DNA of 64,000 nucleotides from an uncultured Collinsella sp. (lineage in GTDB: Bacteria; Actinomycetota; Coriobacteriia; Coriobacteriales; Coriobacteriaceae). Every line of letters starts with the position of its first letter. The stretch's first letter is position 1. The position numbers were made by a program, and so were the translations under genes. The notes below the pieces were generated by a model, which was not told the origin of the DNA, did no database searches, and saw nothing but the letters and a program-made list of their open reading frames with translations. Of the stretch, positions 33,823 through 42,477 are shown one piece after another. The stretch is from positions 1 to 64,000 of the forward strand of contig URKG01000010.1 in NCBI GenBank assembly GCA_900548265.1, given 5' to 3'.

Positions 33823-36243
33823 CTATGCCATCCCCTCGATAATCTTGGCAAGCTTTGCCGCCTGCTCGGACGCCGTCCCCTCAACGGTCTCGCACGTTTG
33901 GTCACGGTCGGGCACAAACGAGCGCACGACCTGTGTCGGCGACCCGGCAAGGCCGCAACGCGCGGGGTCGGCGTTCACGTCGGCGGCACTGACCACGCGC
34001 GCGTCCGCCTCCTCCGCCGCACGAATACCGGCAATACTTGGCATACGCAACTGGCCAATCTCCTTGGCAGTCGTCATCGCGCACGGCATCTCAAGATACA
34101 CCGTCTCCTCGCCGGCATCGCATCCGTGAACGAGCGCCAGCGAGCCACACGTCGTAAAGCCCGCGCTTTGCACGCAGCTCACGTCGGTCACGCAGGGAAT
34201 CTCAAAGGCACCGGCAAGCTCGGGACCGATCTGGGCCGTATCGCCATCCACCGCCATCTTGCCGCAGATGAGCAGGTCGAAGTCCTCGTCGAGCGCTTCG
34301 ATGCCGCACTTGAGGGCGTAGGTGGTTGCCAGGGTATCGGCACCTGCAAAGGCGCGATCGGTCAGCAGCAGCGCGTCGTCGGCACCGCGGGCGATGCAGT
34401 CGCGCAGCAGTGACTCGGTCGCGGGGATGCCCATCGACACCACCGTCACGCGCACATCCATGCCAAAGCCGATAAAGTCGTCCTTCAGCGCCAGCGCGCA
34501 TTCCAAAGCACTCGCGTCAAAGGGATTAATGACCGCCTGCTTGCCATCGCGCACGATGGTATTGGTCTTGGGGTCCATCTTGACCTCGGTGCTGCCCGGC
34601 ACGGCCTTGACGCACACCACCATATGGAAATCGCTCATCTTCACGCGCCCCCCTTTCTGGACGAGCTCATCCAAGAGCTTCTCCGAAAACAGGTTACCGC
34701 GACCCAGCTGCCCGTCAGGATCGAGCTGGAGCTTGAGCCGCGCCGACTCGACCATGGCCTCGTGACCGTACATCGTCTCCAAGAAGCCCGCCTTGATCTT
34801 GCCGACGCCGTGTTCTGCGGAGACGGCGCCGCCCATGACCGTGACCTCGGAAGCCCACTGGGCAAAGAGTTCTCCGCCGCGGCGATAATCCTGCGCATCG
34901 CGCGGCAGAATGTTCACATGCAGATGGTTGTTACCGATGTGCCCCCAGGCGGCAGATTCAAGCCCACTTTCGGCCAACGTGCGGCGATAGAGGGCCACGA
35001 CATCGGCCAAGTGCGCGTTGGGCACCGACATGTCCGAACCCAGTTTGGTGATGGTGGGATCCATGCGGCGGCGCTCGTCGATGAGCATGTTGACGCTCTC
35101 GGGCACCGCATGGCGGAAGAATCGCTGACACTCGCGATCGACCTCGGTGCGCGCGACCCATGTCGCATCGTCACTGCCGCCCGCAAGCTCCAGTACCCAC
35201 CCCAAGTGATACAGCTCCTCAGTCGCCTGAACTTCGTCGTCGCAGTCGAGCTCCACGTAGACACAGACCTTGGCCTCTTTGTCGAGCGCAGGCAGCGAGG
35301 CGAACGCGGTCGACTGTTCACGCTGACGACGCAGGATATCCAGGGCGCCCGCATCGAAATATTCGATGGCAGCCGCATGGGACAGGACGGGACGCACAGA
35401 ATCGGTGAAGGACACGGCCTTGTCTTCGCTGTCAAAGAAGCAGCTCACGCCCCAAACGACCGCAGGTGCCGCTTGCAGGGCAATCTCGAGCTCGGTGACA
35501 ACGCCGAGCGTGCCGCAAGCGCCGATAAACAGATCGATGGCATCCATATCGTCAGCAACGAAATAGCCTGAGGCATTTTTTGTCTTGGGCATGGTATAGC
35601 CGGGAAGATCGAGCTCGAGCGTACGGCCCGCTGCCGTCACGAGCGACAGGTGGCGGCCCTGGGCAAAAGCCTCGCCGCGCTGAAGCTCAAGCAAATCGCC
35701 ATCAGCCAGCGCGACGTGGAGTCCCGTGATATGTGGGCGTATGGGGCCGTAGGCGTAGCTGCGGGCACCGGAGGCGTTACATGCCGCCATGCCGCCCAGA
35801 CAGGCAGACGCCTCGGTGGGATCGGTGGGAAAGAACTGCTCGGGGGCCTCTTGAAACTCATCGTAGGCCTTAAGCGATGCCTGGTCCCAGCCAGCGGTCG
35901 GCAGCACCTTCTTGCTCAGCTGCTTGCGCAGCTCCGAGAGCACAACACCCGGCTCCACGCGCAGTAGAAAGCGGCCTTGTTCATCGCGGCGAAGGCCCAA
36001 GTAGCGATTCATACGGGAAGTATTGAGGATATGCCCGCCGTGGGGCACGGCGCCGGCGGCAAGGCCGGTTCGGGCGCCCTGAACCGTTACCGGAACACAC
36101 TCGGCATGGAGCTTTCCCAAAATGGCGCGGACCTCGTCTTCCGTTGTCGGAAACGAGATGCTCGAGGCCTCGCCCGATGCGCGAGACTCATCGCGACCAT
36201 ACTCTTCGAACTCGTCGGTGAAGGGTTTGATGGTTACAGACAC
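33823..36243 (-). CDS. GlcD/LctD-type FAD dehydrogenase fused to EtfB
   Basis: An 806-residue open frame. Residues 1-535 are a GlcD-family FAD-linked 2-hydroxyacid (lactate/glycolate) dehydrogenase: TVQGARTGLAAGAVP, GGMAACNASGARSY, HIGNNHLHVNILP and SAEHGVGKIK. Residues 536-806 are a complete EtfB starting MSDFHMVVCVKAVPGST. The join contains AAAGGGGGG and then ATG at 34636-34638, a full ribosome binding site and start. With five Gs instead of six the dehydrogenase would stop at TGA two bases before that ATG. It may therefore be two genes fused by one base, or a true fusion. The GTG at 36243 follows AAAGGGGGAG. With EtfA it forms a likely electron-bifurcating lactate dehydrogenase. Confidence 0.9.
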   Translation of the reverse strand: MSVTIKPFTDEFEEYGRDESRASGEASSISFPTTEDEVRAILGKLHAECVPVTVQGARTGLAAGAVPHGGHILNTSRMNRYLGLRRDEQGRFLLRVEPGVVLSELRKQLSKKVLPTAGWDQASLKAYDEFQEAPEQFFPTDPTEASACLGGMAACNASGARSYAYGPIRPHITGLHVALADGDLLELQRGEAFAQGRHLSLVTAAGRTLELDLPGYTMPKTKNASGYFVADDMDAIDLFIGACGTLGVVTELEIALQAAPAVVWGVSCFFDSEDKAVSFTDSVRPVLSHAAAIEYFDAGALDILRRQREQSTAFASLPALDKEAKVCVYVELDCDDEVQATEELYHLGWVLELAGGSDDATWVARTEVDRECQRFFRHAVPESVNMLIDERRRMDPTITKLGSDMSVPNAHLADVVALYRRTLAESGLESAAWGHIGNNHLHVNILPRDAQDYRRGGELFAQWASEVTVMGGAVSAEHGVGKIKAGFLETMYGHEAMVESARLKLQLDPDGQLGRGNLFSEKLLDELVQKGGRVKMSDFHMVVCVKAVPGSTEVKMDPKTNTIVRDGKQAVINPFDASALECALALKDDFIGFGMDVRVTVVSMGIPATESLLRDCIARGADDALLLTDRAFAGADTLATTYALKCGIEALDEDFDLLICGKMAVDGDTAQIGPELAGAFEIPCVTDVSCVQSAGFTTCGSLALVHGCDAGEETVYLEMPCAMTTAKEIGQLRMPSIAGIRAAEEADARVVSAADVNADPARCGLAGSPTQVVRSFVPDRDQTCETVEGTASEQAAKLAKIIEGMA
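34636..34656 (-). promoter_or_regulatory. Internal RBS and start for EtfB within the fusion
   Basis: On the minus strand AAAGGGGGG (G run 34648-34653) lies nine bases before ATG (34636-34638), which begins a typical EtfB sequence. It would allow independent EtfB translation whether or not the upstream frame is fused. Confidence 0.6.
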
Positions 36244-36588
36244 GCGAACTCCCCCTTTAGCTAACTACAGTGTTTGCAGGGAGATGTTACCGCATCGTTT
36301 CGTCGACGTGTTCGAGACCGTCTCCATAATTGGCGATTTTTACGTTCGCGCAATTCGGCGAGCGGCTGGATTTCCTCGGCAGACGATGCTTTTAACACAT
36401 ATGGCCCCGCCGTCACTGACCGCGCGATTGCCGCTCGAAAAAAGTTGGAGTATTTTTTGCCGCCTTTTACCTGCGGAGACGCCAATCCGTCAAGCATTTG
36501 GTCAGCAATTGGTCAAGTAACGGCTGATACGGTCGGCGTCGACAGCCAAAACCGATAGAAGTTTTGGCCCAGAAGCAGGGAGGTTCCC
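36244..36588. other. Divergent intergenic region, 345 bases
   Basis: Lies between the divergent dehydrogenase-EtfB gene and the surface-protein cluster and should hold both promoters. It includes a minus-strand open frame at 36261-36497 (78 codons, with GGKKYSNFFRAAIARSV and SSAEEIQPLAEL), which is not recognised. A direct repeat of ATTTGGTCAGC/AATTGGTCAAG lies near 36498-36520. AAAAAAG...TATTTTTT near 36438-36458 is AT-rich. I could not place a firm promoter. Confidence 0.35.
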
Positions 36589-36885
36589 ATGGCATATTAC
36601 TGGCCCCAGTACGGCATCGCCATCGAAGTCGACGACGATCCCCATCTCCTACCTTTCGACGAAGAGGCATTCCCCGATACGACGGTCTACCACGTTACCA
36701 CCGATGTGATCTGCGACCCCGAGTCGTTCTCGGCGCTCGCCCGCCACATCGCGCATATCCACGACATCGAGCTCCCTCCCGACTTCGAAGAACTCGTCTA
36801 CTCGCGCCGTCTGATGCTTCACATGCTCTTTGGAGCGGACCCGTCCACCTTTGCACGCATCTATACCGCCAAGGATGCCGCATGA
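36589..36885 (+). CDS. Hypothetical 98-residue acidic protein
   Basis: A small acidic protein starting MAYYWPQYGIAIEVDDDPHL with no signal peptide or membrane segment. I do not recognise a family. The ATG at 36589 follows GGGAGG with good spacing. Its TGA overlaps the ATG of the next gene (ATGA), so it is translationally coupled to the membrane-anchored protein. As the first gene of the exported-protein cluster it may be a cytoplasmic partner or regulator. Confidence 0.7.
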   Translation: MAYYWPQYGIAIEVDDDPHLLPFDEEAFPDTTVYHVTTDVICDPESFSALARHIAHIHDIELPPDFEELVYSRRLMLHMLFGADPSTFARIYTAKDAA

Positions 36886-37391
36886 GCGCGAAGAAGCCGC
36901 CCCACTTTGCAGGCCTGGATCGTCGCAAGAAGCTCATCGTTGCCTGCTTGGCCATCGTCTGTGCCCTTGTCGCCGTAGGACTATACGCTTGGCAGTCGCA
37001 GCCCGTACCCGAGGCGGGCGCTTCGGTTACGACGGCCGAGGGCAAAACGCGCCAGGAAATCCAAGATGAGCTCGACGCCATCGTCCGCGACAACATGATG
37101 ACGATTTCGGTCGCGCCAGTCGCTCAGCTGCAGGAGGACGGCAAGCTGCGCGTCAACGTGCAAAACGTCCAAGACAATAAATTTCCCCAGCGATTCCGCG
37201 TCATCCAAAACGACGAGACCATGTACGAATCCGGTGTGGTCGAGACCGGCAAGACAATCGAGACGTGCCCCGCCGGCGGCATCAAAGAAGGCGAGGCGTA
37301 CATCGAGATCCAGGCACTCGATGCCAAGACCCTCGACAGCCACGGCAATCCGACACGTGTCAAGGTACGGGTTGAACAAGCCGAGAACTAG
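36882..37391 (+). CDS. Membrane-anchored hypothetical extracytoplasmic protein
   Basis: A 169-residue protein with a positively charged start (MSAKKPPHFAGLDRRKK), one hydrophobic segment at about residues 19-42, and an extracytoplasmic domain with a beta-rich look (TISVAPVAQLQEDGKLRVNV, TMYESGVVETGKTIETCP). I do not recognise the family. The domain resembles small ligand- or strand-exchanging surface folds. The ATG at 36882 overlaps the preceding stop. It lies 90 bases before the secreted WxL-like gene and is probably in the same operon. Confidence 0.75.
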   Translation: MSAKKPPHFAGLDRRKKLIVACLAIVCALVAVGLYAWQSQPVPEAGASVTTAEGKTRQEIQDELDAIVRDNMMTISVAPVAQLQEDGKLRVNVQNVQDNKFPQRFRVIQNDETMYESGVVETGKTIETCPAGGIKEGEAYIEIQALDAKTLDSHGNPTRVKVRVEQAEN

Positions 37392-37480
37392 CTTTCCGGC
37401 CGACGCAGCACCGCACGCAATTCACCAGCATTCGTCCAATCATCGCGGGGACGGCCCGCGGCGAATAGAAAGGAACGACC

Positions 37481-38080
37481 ATGAACATCACCAGGAACAT
37501 GAACGGAGCCAGAGCGCTCGTCGTGGGCGCAGGGCTCGCGCTCGCGCTCGCAATGGGCGCCGCCCCGACGCCAGCTATGGCGGCCGGGCGCGTTGGAACC
37601 ACGAAGGTAATGGTCAGGACCGAGATCGACAACGTTGAGTTCAAAGTTCCGACGGTTATTCCCTTCGTCGCCAAGGCCGACGGCACGCTTCAGGGCCCCT
37701 CAGAAGACGCGACCACCATCGACAATCATTCGGCCTACGGCATCCATGTCACCAACATGAAGATCGACGCCATGAACACCTGGACCATTGCCGCCGACGC
37801 CAAGGCCGGAACCGCGCAGAACTCCATCGACTTTAAGGTCGGCCCCGACGGCGCACTCCAGAACGCCAGCGCCGCAATGCAAGGAACGGGCCTCGATCTT
37901 TCCAAGAATGCAGCCTTCGACATGGGCTACCAGGGCATTGCCGGCGGCGCGGACAAAATTAAGCTCAAGACAAGCGGAAACGTCGCCCGCGTCACGCGCG
38001 ACATCTTCCGCGTAACCGGCGAAGGCGATCAGGTTGCAACGATTACCTGGACGGTCGAGCCCGGTGCGCACACGGCATAA
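37481..38080 (+). CDS. Secreted WxL-like surface protein
   Basis: A 199-residue exported protein. The signal peptide has a hydrophobic core at about residues 11-30 and likely cleavage after PAMA at residue 34. The mature part is beta-rich, with NTWTIAAD at about residue 101 and, near the end, ATITWTVEPG (Trp190). Paired Trp motifs with a C-terminal TWT are reminiscent of the WxL cell-wall-binding domain of Firmicutes. I infer similarity only, since the exact WxL signature is not met. The ATG at 37481 follows GAAAGGA. It is followed by a small sortase-anchored protein, as in csc/WxL clusters. Confidence 0.75.
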   Translation: MNITRNMNGARALVVGAGLALALAMGAAPTPAMAAGRVGTTKVMVRTEIDNVEFKVPTVIPFVAKADGTLQGPSEDATTIDNHSAYGIHVTNMKIDAMNTWTIAADAKAGTAQNSIDFKVGPDGALQNASAAMQGTGLDLSKNAAFDMGYQGIAGGADKIKLKTSGNVARVTRDIFRVTGEGDQVATITWTVEPGAHTA

Positions 38081-38345
38081 GGCCGTCGCCCTGGCCGCCG
38101 CCGTCAGCATCCTAGCGTTTGGGCCAGCCATGGCCTTTGCCCAGCAAGAACAGGCGCAGGCCGCCACGCAAGTGACGGTCGACCTCTCGGAGCTCGACCG
38201 CGGCGACCGCGAGGAACCGCTGGCGCAGACAGGCGACAGACGATGGCTCTTGGCAGCAGGCGCCACAGCAGCAGGCGCGGGAACCGCCGGCCTCGGTCTG
38301 CACATCAAACGCAGCCAGAAACAAAACACGGACAGGCCGCACTAA
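38064..38345 (+). CDS. Small sortase-anchored (LAQTG) surface protein
   Basis: A 93-residue protein. The signal peptide has a hydrophobic core ALAAAVSILAFGPAMA and cleavage near residue 24-26. A short acidic spacer follows, then the sorting signal EEPLAQTGD at residues about 51-58, a hydrophobic stretch (WLLAAGATAAGAGTAGLGL) and a basic tail (HIKRSQK). LAQTG is an LPxTG variant. The GTG at 38064 lies inside the end of the previous gene (17-base overlap), suggesting coupling. Small LPxTG proteins of about 100 residues are typical members of WxL/csc clusters. Confidence 0.75.
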   Translation: MRTRHKAVALAAAVSILAFGPAMAFAQQEQAQAATQVTVDLSELDRGDREEPLAQTGDRRWLLAAGATAAGAGTAGLGLHIKRSQKQNTDRPH

Positions 38346-38363
38346 ATTAGTTAAGGAGACTCC

Positions 38364-39794
38364 ATGGCATCGAAGAACCTTTTGCCCGTCGTCGCACTCT
38401 GCGGCGCGCTCGCAACCGGAACGCCTGTCGCCGCTTGGGCGACTCCCGTCATGGCAGACTCCTTACCAGCAGCCCTAAGTTCCGCACCAAATCCGTCGAG
38501 CGCCATTGCGTGCAAGCGTTTTTCGATCGCACAGGCCGCAATCTCGACCTCGGGATGCCTACGTCGTAATACGGACGGCTCGATAGTCGTGGATATCAAT
38601 CGTTCGAACAAGGCAAACGGCTCCCAGGCGGGGTGCGCCGTCTGCACGTGGCGCTCGGTTGTGCTCGATGCGGATGGCGATTCATGCAATTTAGAGCTGC
38701 GCATCGACATCGCTTCGGTCGATGACTCGGCGAACGGAGCGAAGGTCGCCTTCGACGGTACGTTTTTCGAGAAAGGAGGCGGTATATGTCTGGGCTGCGC
38801 CGCCGCGAATGCAGACGATGCACAGCCCACCCTCTCATTCACGGCATCGTTGCGGCTGACCAAAGCCGGCACCGATGCCATCGCGGCGGGAGAAGCGTCC
38901 CTGCTGTTCTACGCCGTCAGCGCCAAAGACACAGACGCTCATTTCGAGAAGCCAGCCGGATCACTCAGCCTTACACGAGGGATAGAGGCAGGCCCTATTG
39001 AAATCGATTCCCACGCGCAAAGCAGGCAACGTATTCTTGCCGACCCGGCACTTCTCGAAATGGAGTGGAACGGATCCGGAGCCATCGGAATTCTCCCCTC
39101 CGCGCTTGACGCCAAGACGCTCCCCCCAAACGACGGACCCATCAACGCAACCATACAAGAAGAGAGTGCGGACAAAGAAGCAGGTGCGGGCGACATGCCG
39201 TCGCCGACAAACAGCATTCCAGCTTCTTTCGAAGCACCGAATGAGCCCGCTACCGATCCAAACGATCCCGAGCTCGCGGACAGTCTGGGGCTTGCTGATC
39301 CTCAAGAGATCGATGAAGGTAACTGCTGCGTGCTTGCCGCGCTCGACCACACAGAGGTCATCGACGCTGCGAACATCGAAGTTGCCGCCGCCAATCAGCC
39401 CGTCCGCAAGTCGGCCATCATCGCATTTCCCGAATCCATCGAAGTCGTCTTTTTGCCATCGGGCGAGGTCGTGGCCCCAACACTGCTCACCTTGTTGGGC
39501 GCCAAGAATACTCGAAACGAAATTAAAAAGGTCACGGTTGTCGACCCTGCAACCACCGCCAAGCTGCGTCTATACGCCGTTGCCCCAGACGGAGGCAAGA
39601 CCTTGGAATTCGATGGCGACACACTCCTAGCCTGGCGACGTCTGGACATTATGCAAGACGTCTCGTATCAGATCGAACTCGAAGGGTTTGATCGTGCCCG
39701 CGATGCCAATATCATTGCCGCGGCTATTGAATCCCCACAGCGGCTTATGACACTGCGCTTTGAATACTATCCCTATGTCCCGACAACCACCTGA
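38364..39794 (+). CDS. Large secreted hypothetical protein of the surface cluster
   Basis: A 476-residue exported protein with a signal peptide (hydrophobic core LLPVVALCGALATGTPVAAW, likely cleavage near VMA at residue 31). It is rich in Cys in the first third (SGCLRR, AGCAVCTW, GICLGCAAAN), with an acidic low-complexity middle (about 270-340). The C-terminal domain (AIIAFPESIEVVFLPSGEVVA onward) resembles the segment of the 199-residue neighbour at the same relative position and ends TLRFEYYPYVP. No anchor is seen, so it may be held non-covalently. The ATG at 38364 follows AAGGAG. Confidence 0.75.
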   Translation: MASKNLLPVVALCGALATGTPVAAWATPVMADSLPAALSSAPNPSSAIACKRFSIAQAAISTSGCLRRNTDGSIVVDINRSNKANGSQAGCAVCTWRSVVLDADGDSCNLELRIDIASVDDSANGAKVAFDGTFFEKGGGICLGCAAANADDAQPTLSFTASLRLTKAGTDAIAAGEASLLFYAVSAKDTDAHFEKPAGSLSLTRGIEAGPIEIDSHAQSRQRILADPALLEMEWNGSGAIGILPSALDAKTLPPNDGPINATIQEESADKEAGAGDMPSPTNSIPASFEAPNEPATDPNDPELADSLGLADPQEIDEGNCCVLAALDHTEVIDAANIEVAAANQPVRKSAIIAFPESIEVVFLPSGEVVAPTLLTLLGAKNTRNEIKKVTVVDPATTAKLRLYAVAPDGGKTLEFDGDTLLAWRRLDIMQDVSYQIELEGFDRARDANIIAAAIESPQRLMTLRFEYYPYVPTTT

Positions 39795-39912
39795 GGCTTA
39801 AATGCTGCGCGTCGTTGCTAATGCCACTTATATAACGTATTAGATGAGTCGCGATGTACCTCGCATTCCACTCTGCTACGATTGCCACGTTGGCATCAAT
39901 ACGGGAGGGCTC

Positions 39913-40629
39913 ATGCCGGGCTTGGGAACAATCATCAACGTTGTGCTTTTGATTGCGGGCGGTCTTTTGGGATTAGCGGGCGGTCGCTTCATTACACCGC
40001 GCATCCAAGACACGCTCATGAAAGCATCGGGGCTGTGCGTCCTGTTTATCGGCCTGGGCGGCACCATGCAGAAGATGCTCCTTATCGATGGGGAGGCGCT
40101 GGCGACCACTGGTACCACCATGCTCATTGTCTCGTTCGCCCTCGGCTCGCTCATCGGCGAGGCCGTCAACTTGGAAGCCGCCATCGAGAACCTTGGCGAA
40201 TGGCTCAAGCGCAAGACTGGCAGTGAGGACGATAACGAGTTCACCAACGCTTTTGTCTCGGCTTCACTCACCGTCTGCATCGGTGCCATGGCTATCGTGG
40301 GATCAATCCAAGACGGCCTGCTCGGCGACTGGTCCACGCTCGCCCTCAAGGGAGCGCTGGACTGCATCATCGTCTGCACCATGACGGCCTCGCTTGGACG
40401 CGGCTGTATTTTCTCCGCCCTGCCCGTCGCCGTGTTCCAGGGGACGATTACGCTGTTTGCCGGCGCGCTCTCCCCCATCATGACCACAGCAGCCCTCAAC
40501 AGCCTTTCGCTCGTAGGATCCATGCTCATCTTCTGCGTCGGCGTCAATCTCATCCGTCCTCAGACCTTCCGCACGGCCAATATGCTTCCCTCCGTCGTCA
40601 TCGCCGTCATCTACGCCCTCCTGTTCTAA
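39913..40629 (+). CDS. DUF554 family membrane protein
   Basis: A 238-residue membrane protein of the DUF554 (YqgA/YdfK-like) family, with about six to seven hydrophobic helices. Motifs are LPxxG-like LGTIINVVLLIAGGLLG, LGLGGTMQKM and FVSASLTVCIGAMAIVGSIQDGLLGD. The function of the family is not known; transport has been suggested. The ATG at 39913 has GGGAGG just upstream, and the in-frame extension to 39844 is not supported. Confidence 0.9.
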   Translation: MPGLGTIINVVLLIAGGLLGLAGGRFITPRIQDTLMKASGLCVLFIGLGGTMQKMLLIDGEALATTGTTMLIVSFALGSLIGEAVNLEAAIENLGEWLKRKTGSEDDNEFTNAFVSASLTVCIGAMAIVGSIQDGLLGDWSTLALKGALDCIIVCTMTASLGRGCIFSALPVAVFQGTITLFAGALSPIMTTAALNSLSLVGSMLIFCVGVNLIRPQTFRTANMLPSVVIAVIYALLF

Positions 40630-40650
40630 ATCTATCAACGCAGCGGTATC

Positions 40651-40680
40651 TCGAACATCTGTTTGATGCTGTGCTATGAT
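40651..40680 (+). promoter_or_regulatory. Promoter with a LexA (SOS) box-like operator
   Basis: TCGAACATCTGTTTGA at 40651-40666 matches the LexA/DinR consensus CGAAC-N4-GTTCG with one mismatch (GTTTG). It ends eight bases before a -10 box TATGAT at 40675-40680, so it covers the -35 position, the usual place for a LexA operator. The TerB_N gene begins at 40717. Confidence 0.55.
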
Positions 40681-40716
40681 ATGAGGTCACCGTAGCTGCG
40701 TTCGAGAGGAGGAGCG

Positions 40717-42477
40717 GTGGCCGACCAGGACATCAAGATGCTCATCGAGCGCATTATGGCCGAGGCCCGGACCCATCAGTCCGCCCGCTTCTCAAACGAA
40801 GTCTACGCAGACGAGCCGATTCTCAAAACCGGCCGACAGATGCAGAATTTCCTCCCCGATCAGTACCGTAAAATGCGCGAGATATCGCGCTGGCAGGATG
40901 ACCCCAAGGGCGGCGCGGGCCGTTGGCTTTCGGAAGCCGAGCTTTTCTACCGCCAAGGCCTGCTGATGGCCGACTTTGAAGACGACTGCCCCTACAACGG
41001 CACCTTTAAGTCGTACTTTCCCACCTACAACGCCATGAGCGATCGGCAGCTGCGCGGCTATTTTACCTGGCGCGCCCAAGTGCGCCGCGGAACTGTCGAG
41101 GAAACGTCTACGTCCTTTGCCTTTCTGTATCTCTATGAGCTGATTTGCGGCATTGGCGTAGATGACCCGCTCGATGGTTTTAACAAGATCAAGGCTTTTT
41201 GGGATGCCTATCGCGCCTTCGAGCCCGGCATCGATCGGTTTGCACGCGTGTGGTTGCAGGATTACGCCGTATTCCATGGGCTCGACCCCAAGCTGCTTCG
41301 CGACTCTAAAACCGTCATGTTCGATAACGCCCTTATCGAGCTGCGACGCGCGGCACGAGACCTTGTACCAGCACCGGCACCGTCCGGCCAGACCCCCAAG
41401 CGTCGCAAAACCTCCGAGCCCACGCTCCCCCTTCCGCCCGATGAGGTGCGCGAGGAGCGACTCATAGCCGCCATCAACGCCCTCTCCACGTACAACCTAG
41501 GTAACTCGCGGCTCGACCGCAGTCACCACCGCGATCTGCGCCACGTGGCATGCGCCGTGTATGTCCGCATGGCGCGCTACTATGACACGCACCGAAAGAC
41601 CGGCATCGTAGCGAGCTTGTTTGGGGAGGAGACGGCCATGCCCTACACCATGTTTGCCTCGGCCGTATTCTTTGCGCCCGAGCGCCACGAGGACTGCGAA
41701 TACCGCCTGGATCCTATCCATATCTACCGTTGCCAAAACGGCTTTTGGGAATGCATGCGTATCCACGGTAGTAGGCAAAAGAGCAGCAAGCTCGGTGAAA
41801 TGATGCGCGCCTGCGACCAACGCCTGCGCCTGGCGCTGGACCCCGCCCATCCCCTTAAGGAAGAAAAGGTCCCCAAATATCTGGCCAAGATTATCGATGA
41901 CGAGATTGTGGCATGGCTTTCGTGGGACGCTGCACACCAGCCTGTCAAGATCGATATCGATCTGAGTCAGCTGGGGCACATTCGGAGCGCCGCTGCGCAA
42001 ACGCGCGAAGCGCTTTTGATCGACGAGGAACGCGAGGACGGCGCGTCCGCAGAAGCCGAGGCAGCGGACTCTGGGCAACCGGAAGCCGAGCCCGTAGCCG
42101 ACGCGACGGTCGAGGCGGTCGCGGCACCCATTCGGCAGGACGAGGCCGACGAGCCGACCATATCCACCGAACAGTTTGGTGTCGTGGCACCGCTTCTCGC
42201 GCCGACGCCCGCGTTCGCAGCGGCAGCGCCCGCTGACGCCACGAACGAACTCGCGCCTGCCGCAAACGCCTATCTCAGCGCACTGCTCGAGCACAACGCA
42301 GTACAGGCGGAATCGGCGGTAGTGCAATCGGGGCAGAGCGAGGACATGCTCGTCGATACCATCAACGAGGCGCTCTTTGACCTGGTGGGTGACACCGTCA
42401 TTGAATTTGGCGCGGCAGGACCGCAAATTATCGAGGACTACGAAGCAGACGTGAGAGGATACCTAGACCATGAGTGA
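40717..42477 (+). CDS. TerB_N domain protein of the helicase module
   Basis: A 586-residue protein. Residues about 50-260 show the TerB_N pattern: RWLSEAELFYRQGLLMADFEDDC, FPTYNAMSDRQLRGYFTWRAQVRRG and FAFLYLYELICGIG. The C-terminal about 170 residues are Ala/Glu-rich and then end in a short helical part. TerB_N proteins occur with tellurite-resistance and phage-defence proteins, often beside a BrxD-like ATPase and a helicase, as here. The GTG at 40717 follows AGGAGGAG. Its stop overlaps the next start by eight bases, so the operon is tightly coupled. Confidence 0.88.
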   Translation: MADQDIKMLIERIMAEARTHQSARFSNEVYADEPILKTGRQMQNFLPDQYRKMREISRWQDDPKGGAGRWLSEAELFYRQGLLMADFEDDCPYNGTFKSYFPTYNAMSDRQLRGYFTWRAQVRRGTVEETSTSFAFLYLYELICGIGVDDPLDGFNKIKAFWDAYRAFEPGIDRFARVWLQDYAVFHGLDPKLLRDSKTVMFDNALIELRRAARDLVPAPAPSGQTPKRRKTSEPTLPLPPDEVREERLIAAINALSTYNLGNSRLDRSHHRDLRHVACAVYVRMARYYDTHRKTGIVASLFGEETAMPYTMFASAVFFAPERHEDCEYRLDPIHIYRCQNGFWECMRIHGSRQKSSKLGEMMRACDQRLRLALDPAHPLKEEKVPKYLAKIIDDEIVAWLSWDAAHQPVKIDIDLSQLGHIRSAAAQTREALLIDEEREDGASAEAEAADSGQPEAEPVADATVEAVAAPIRQDEADEPTISTEQFGVVAPLLAPTPAFAAAAPADATNELAPAANAYLSALLEHNAVQAESAVVQSGQSEDMLVDTINEALFDLVGDTVIEFGAAGPQIIEDYEADVRGYLDHE

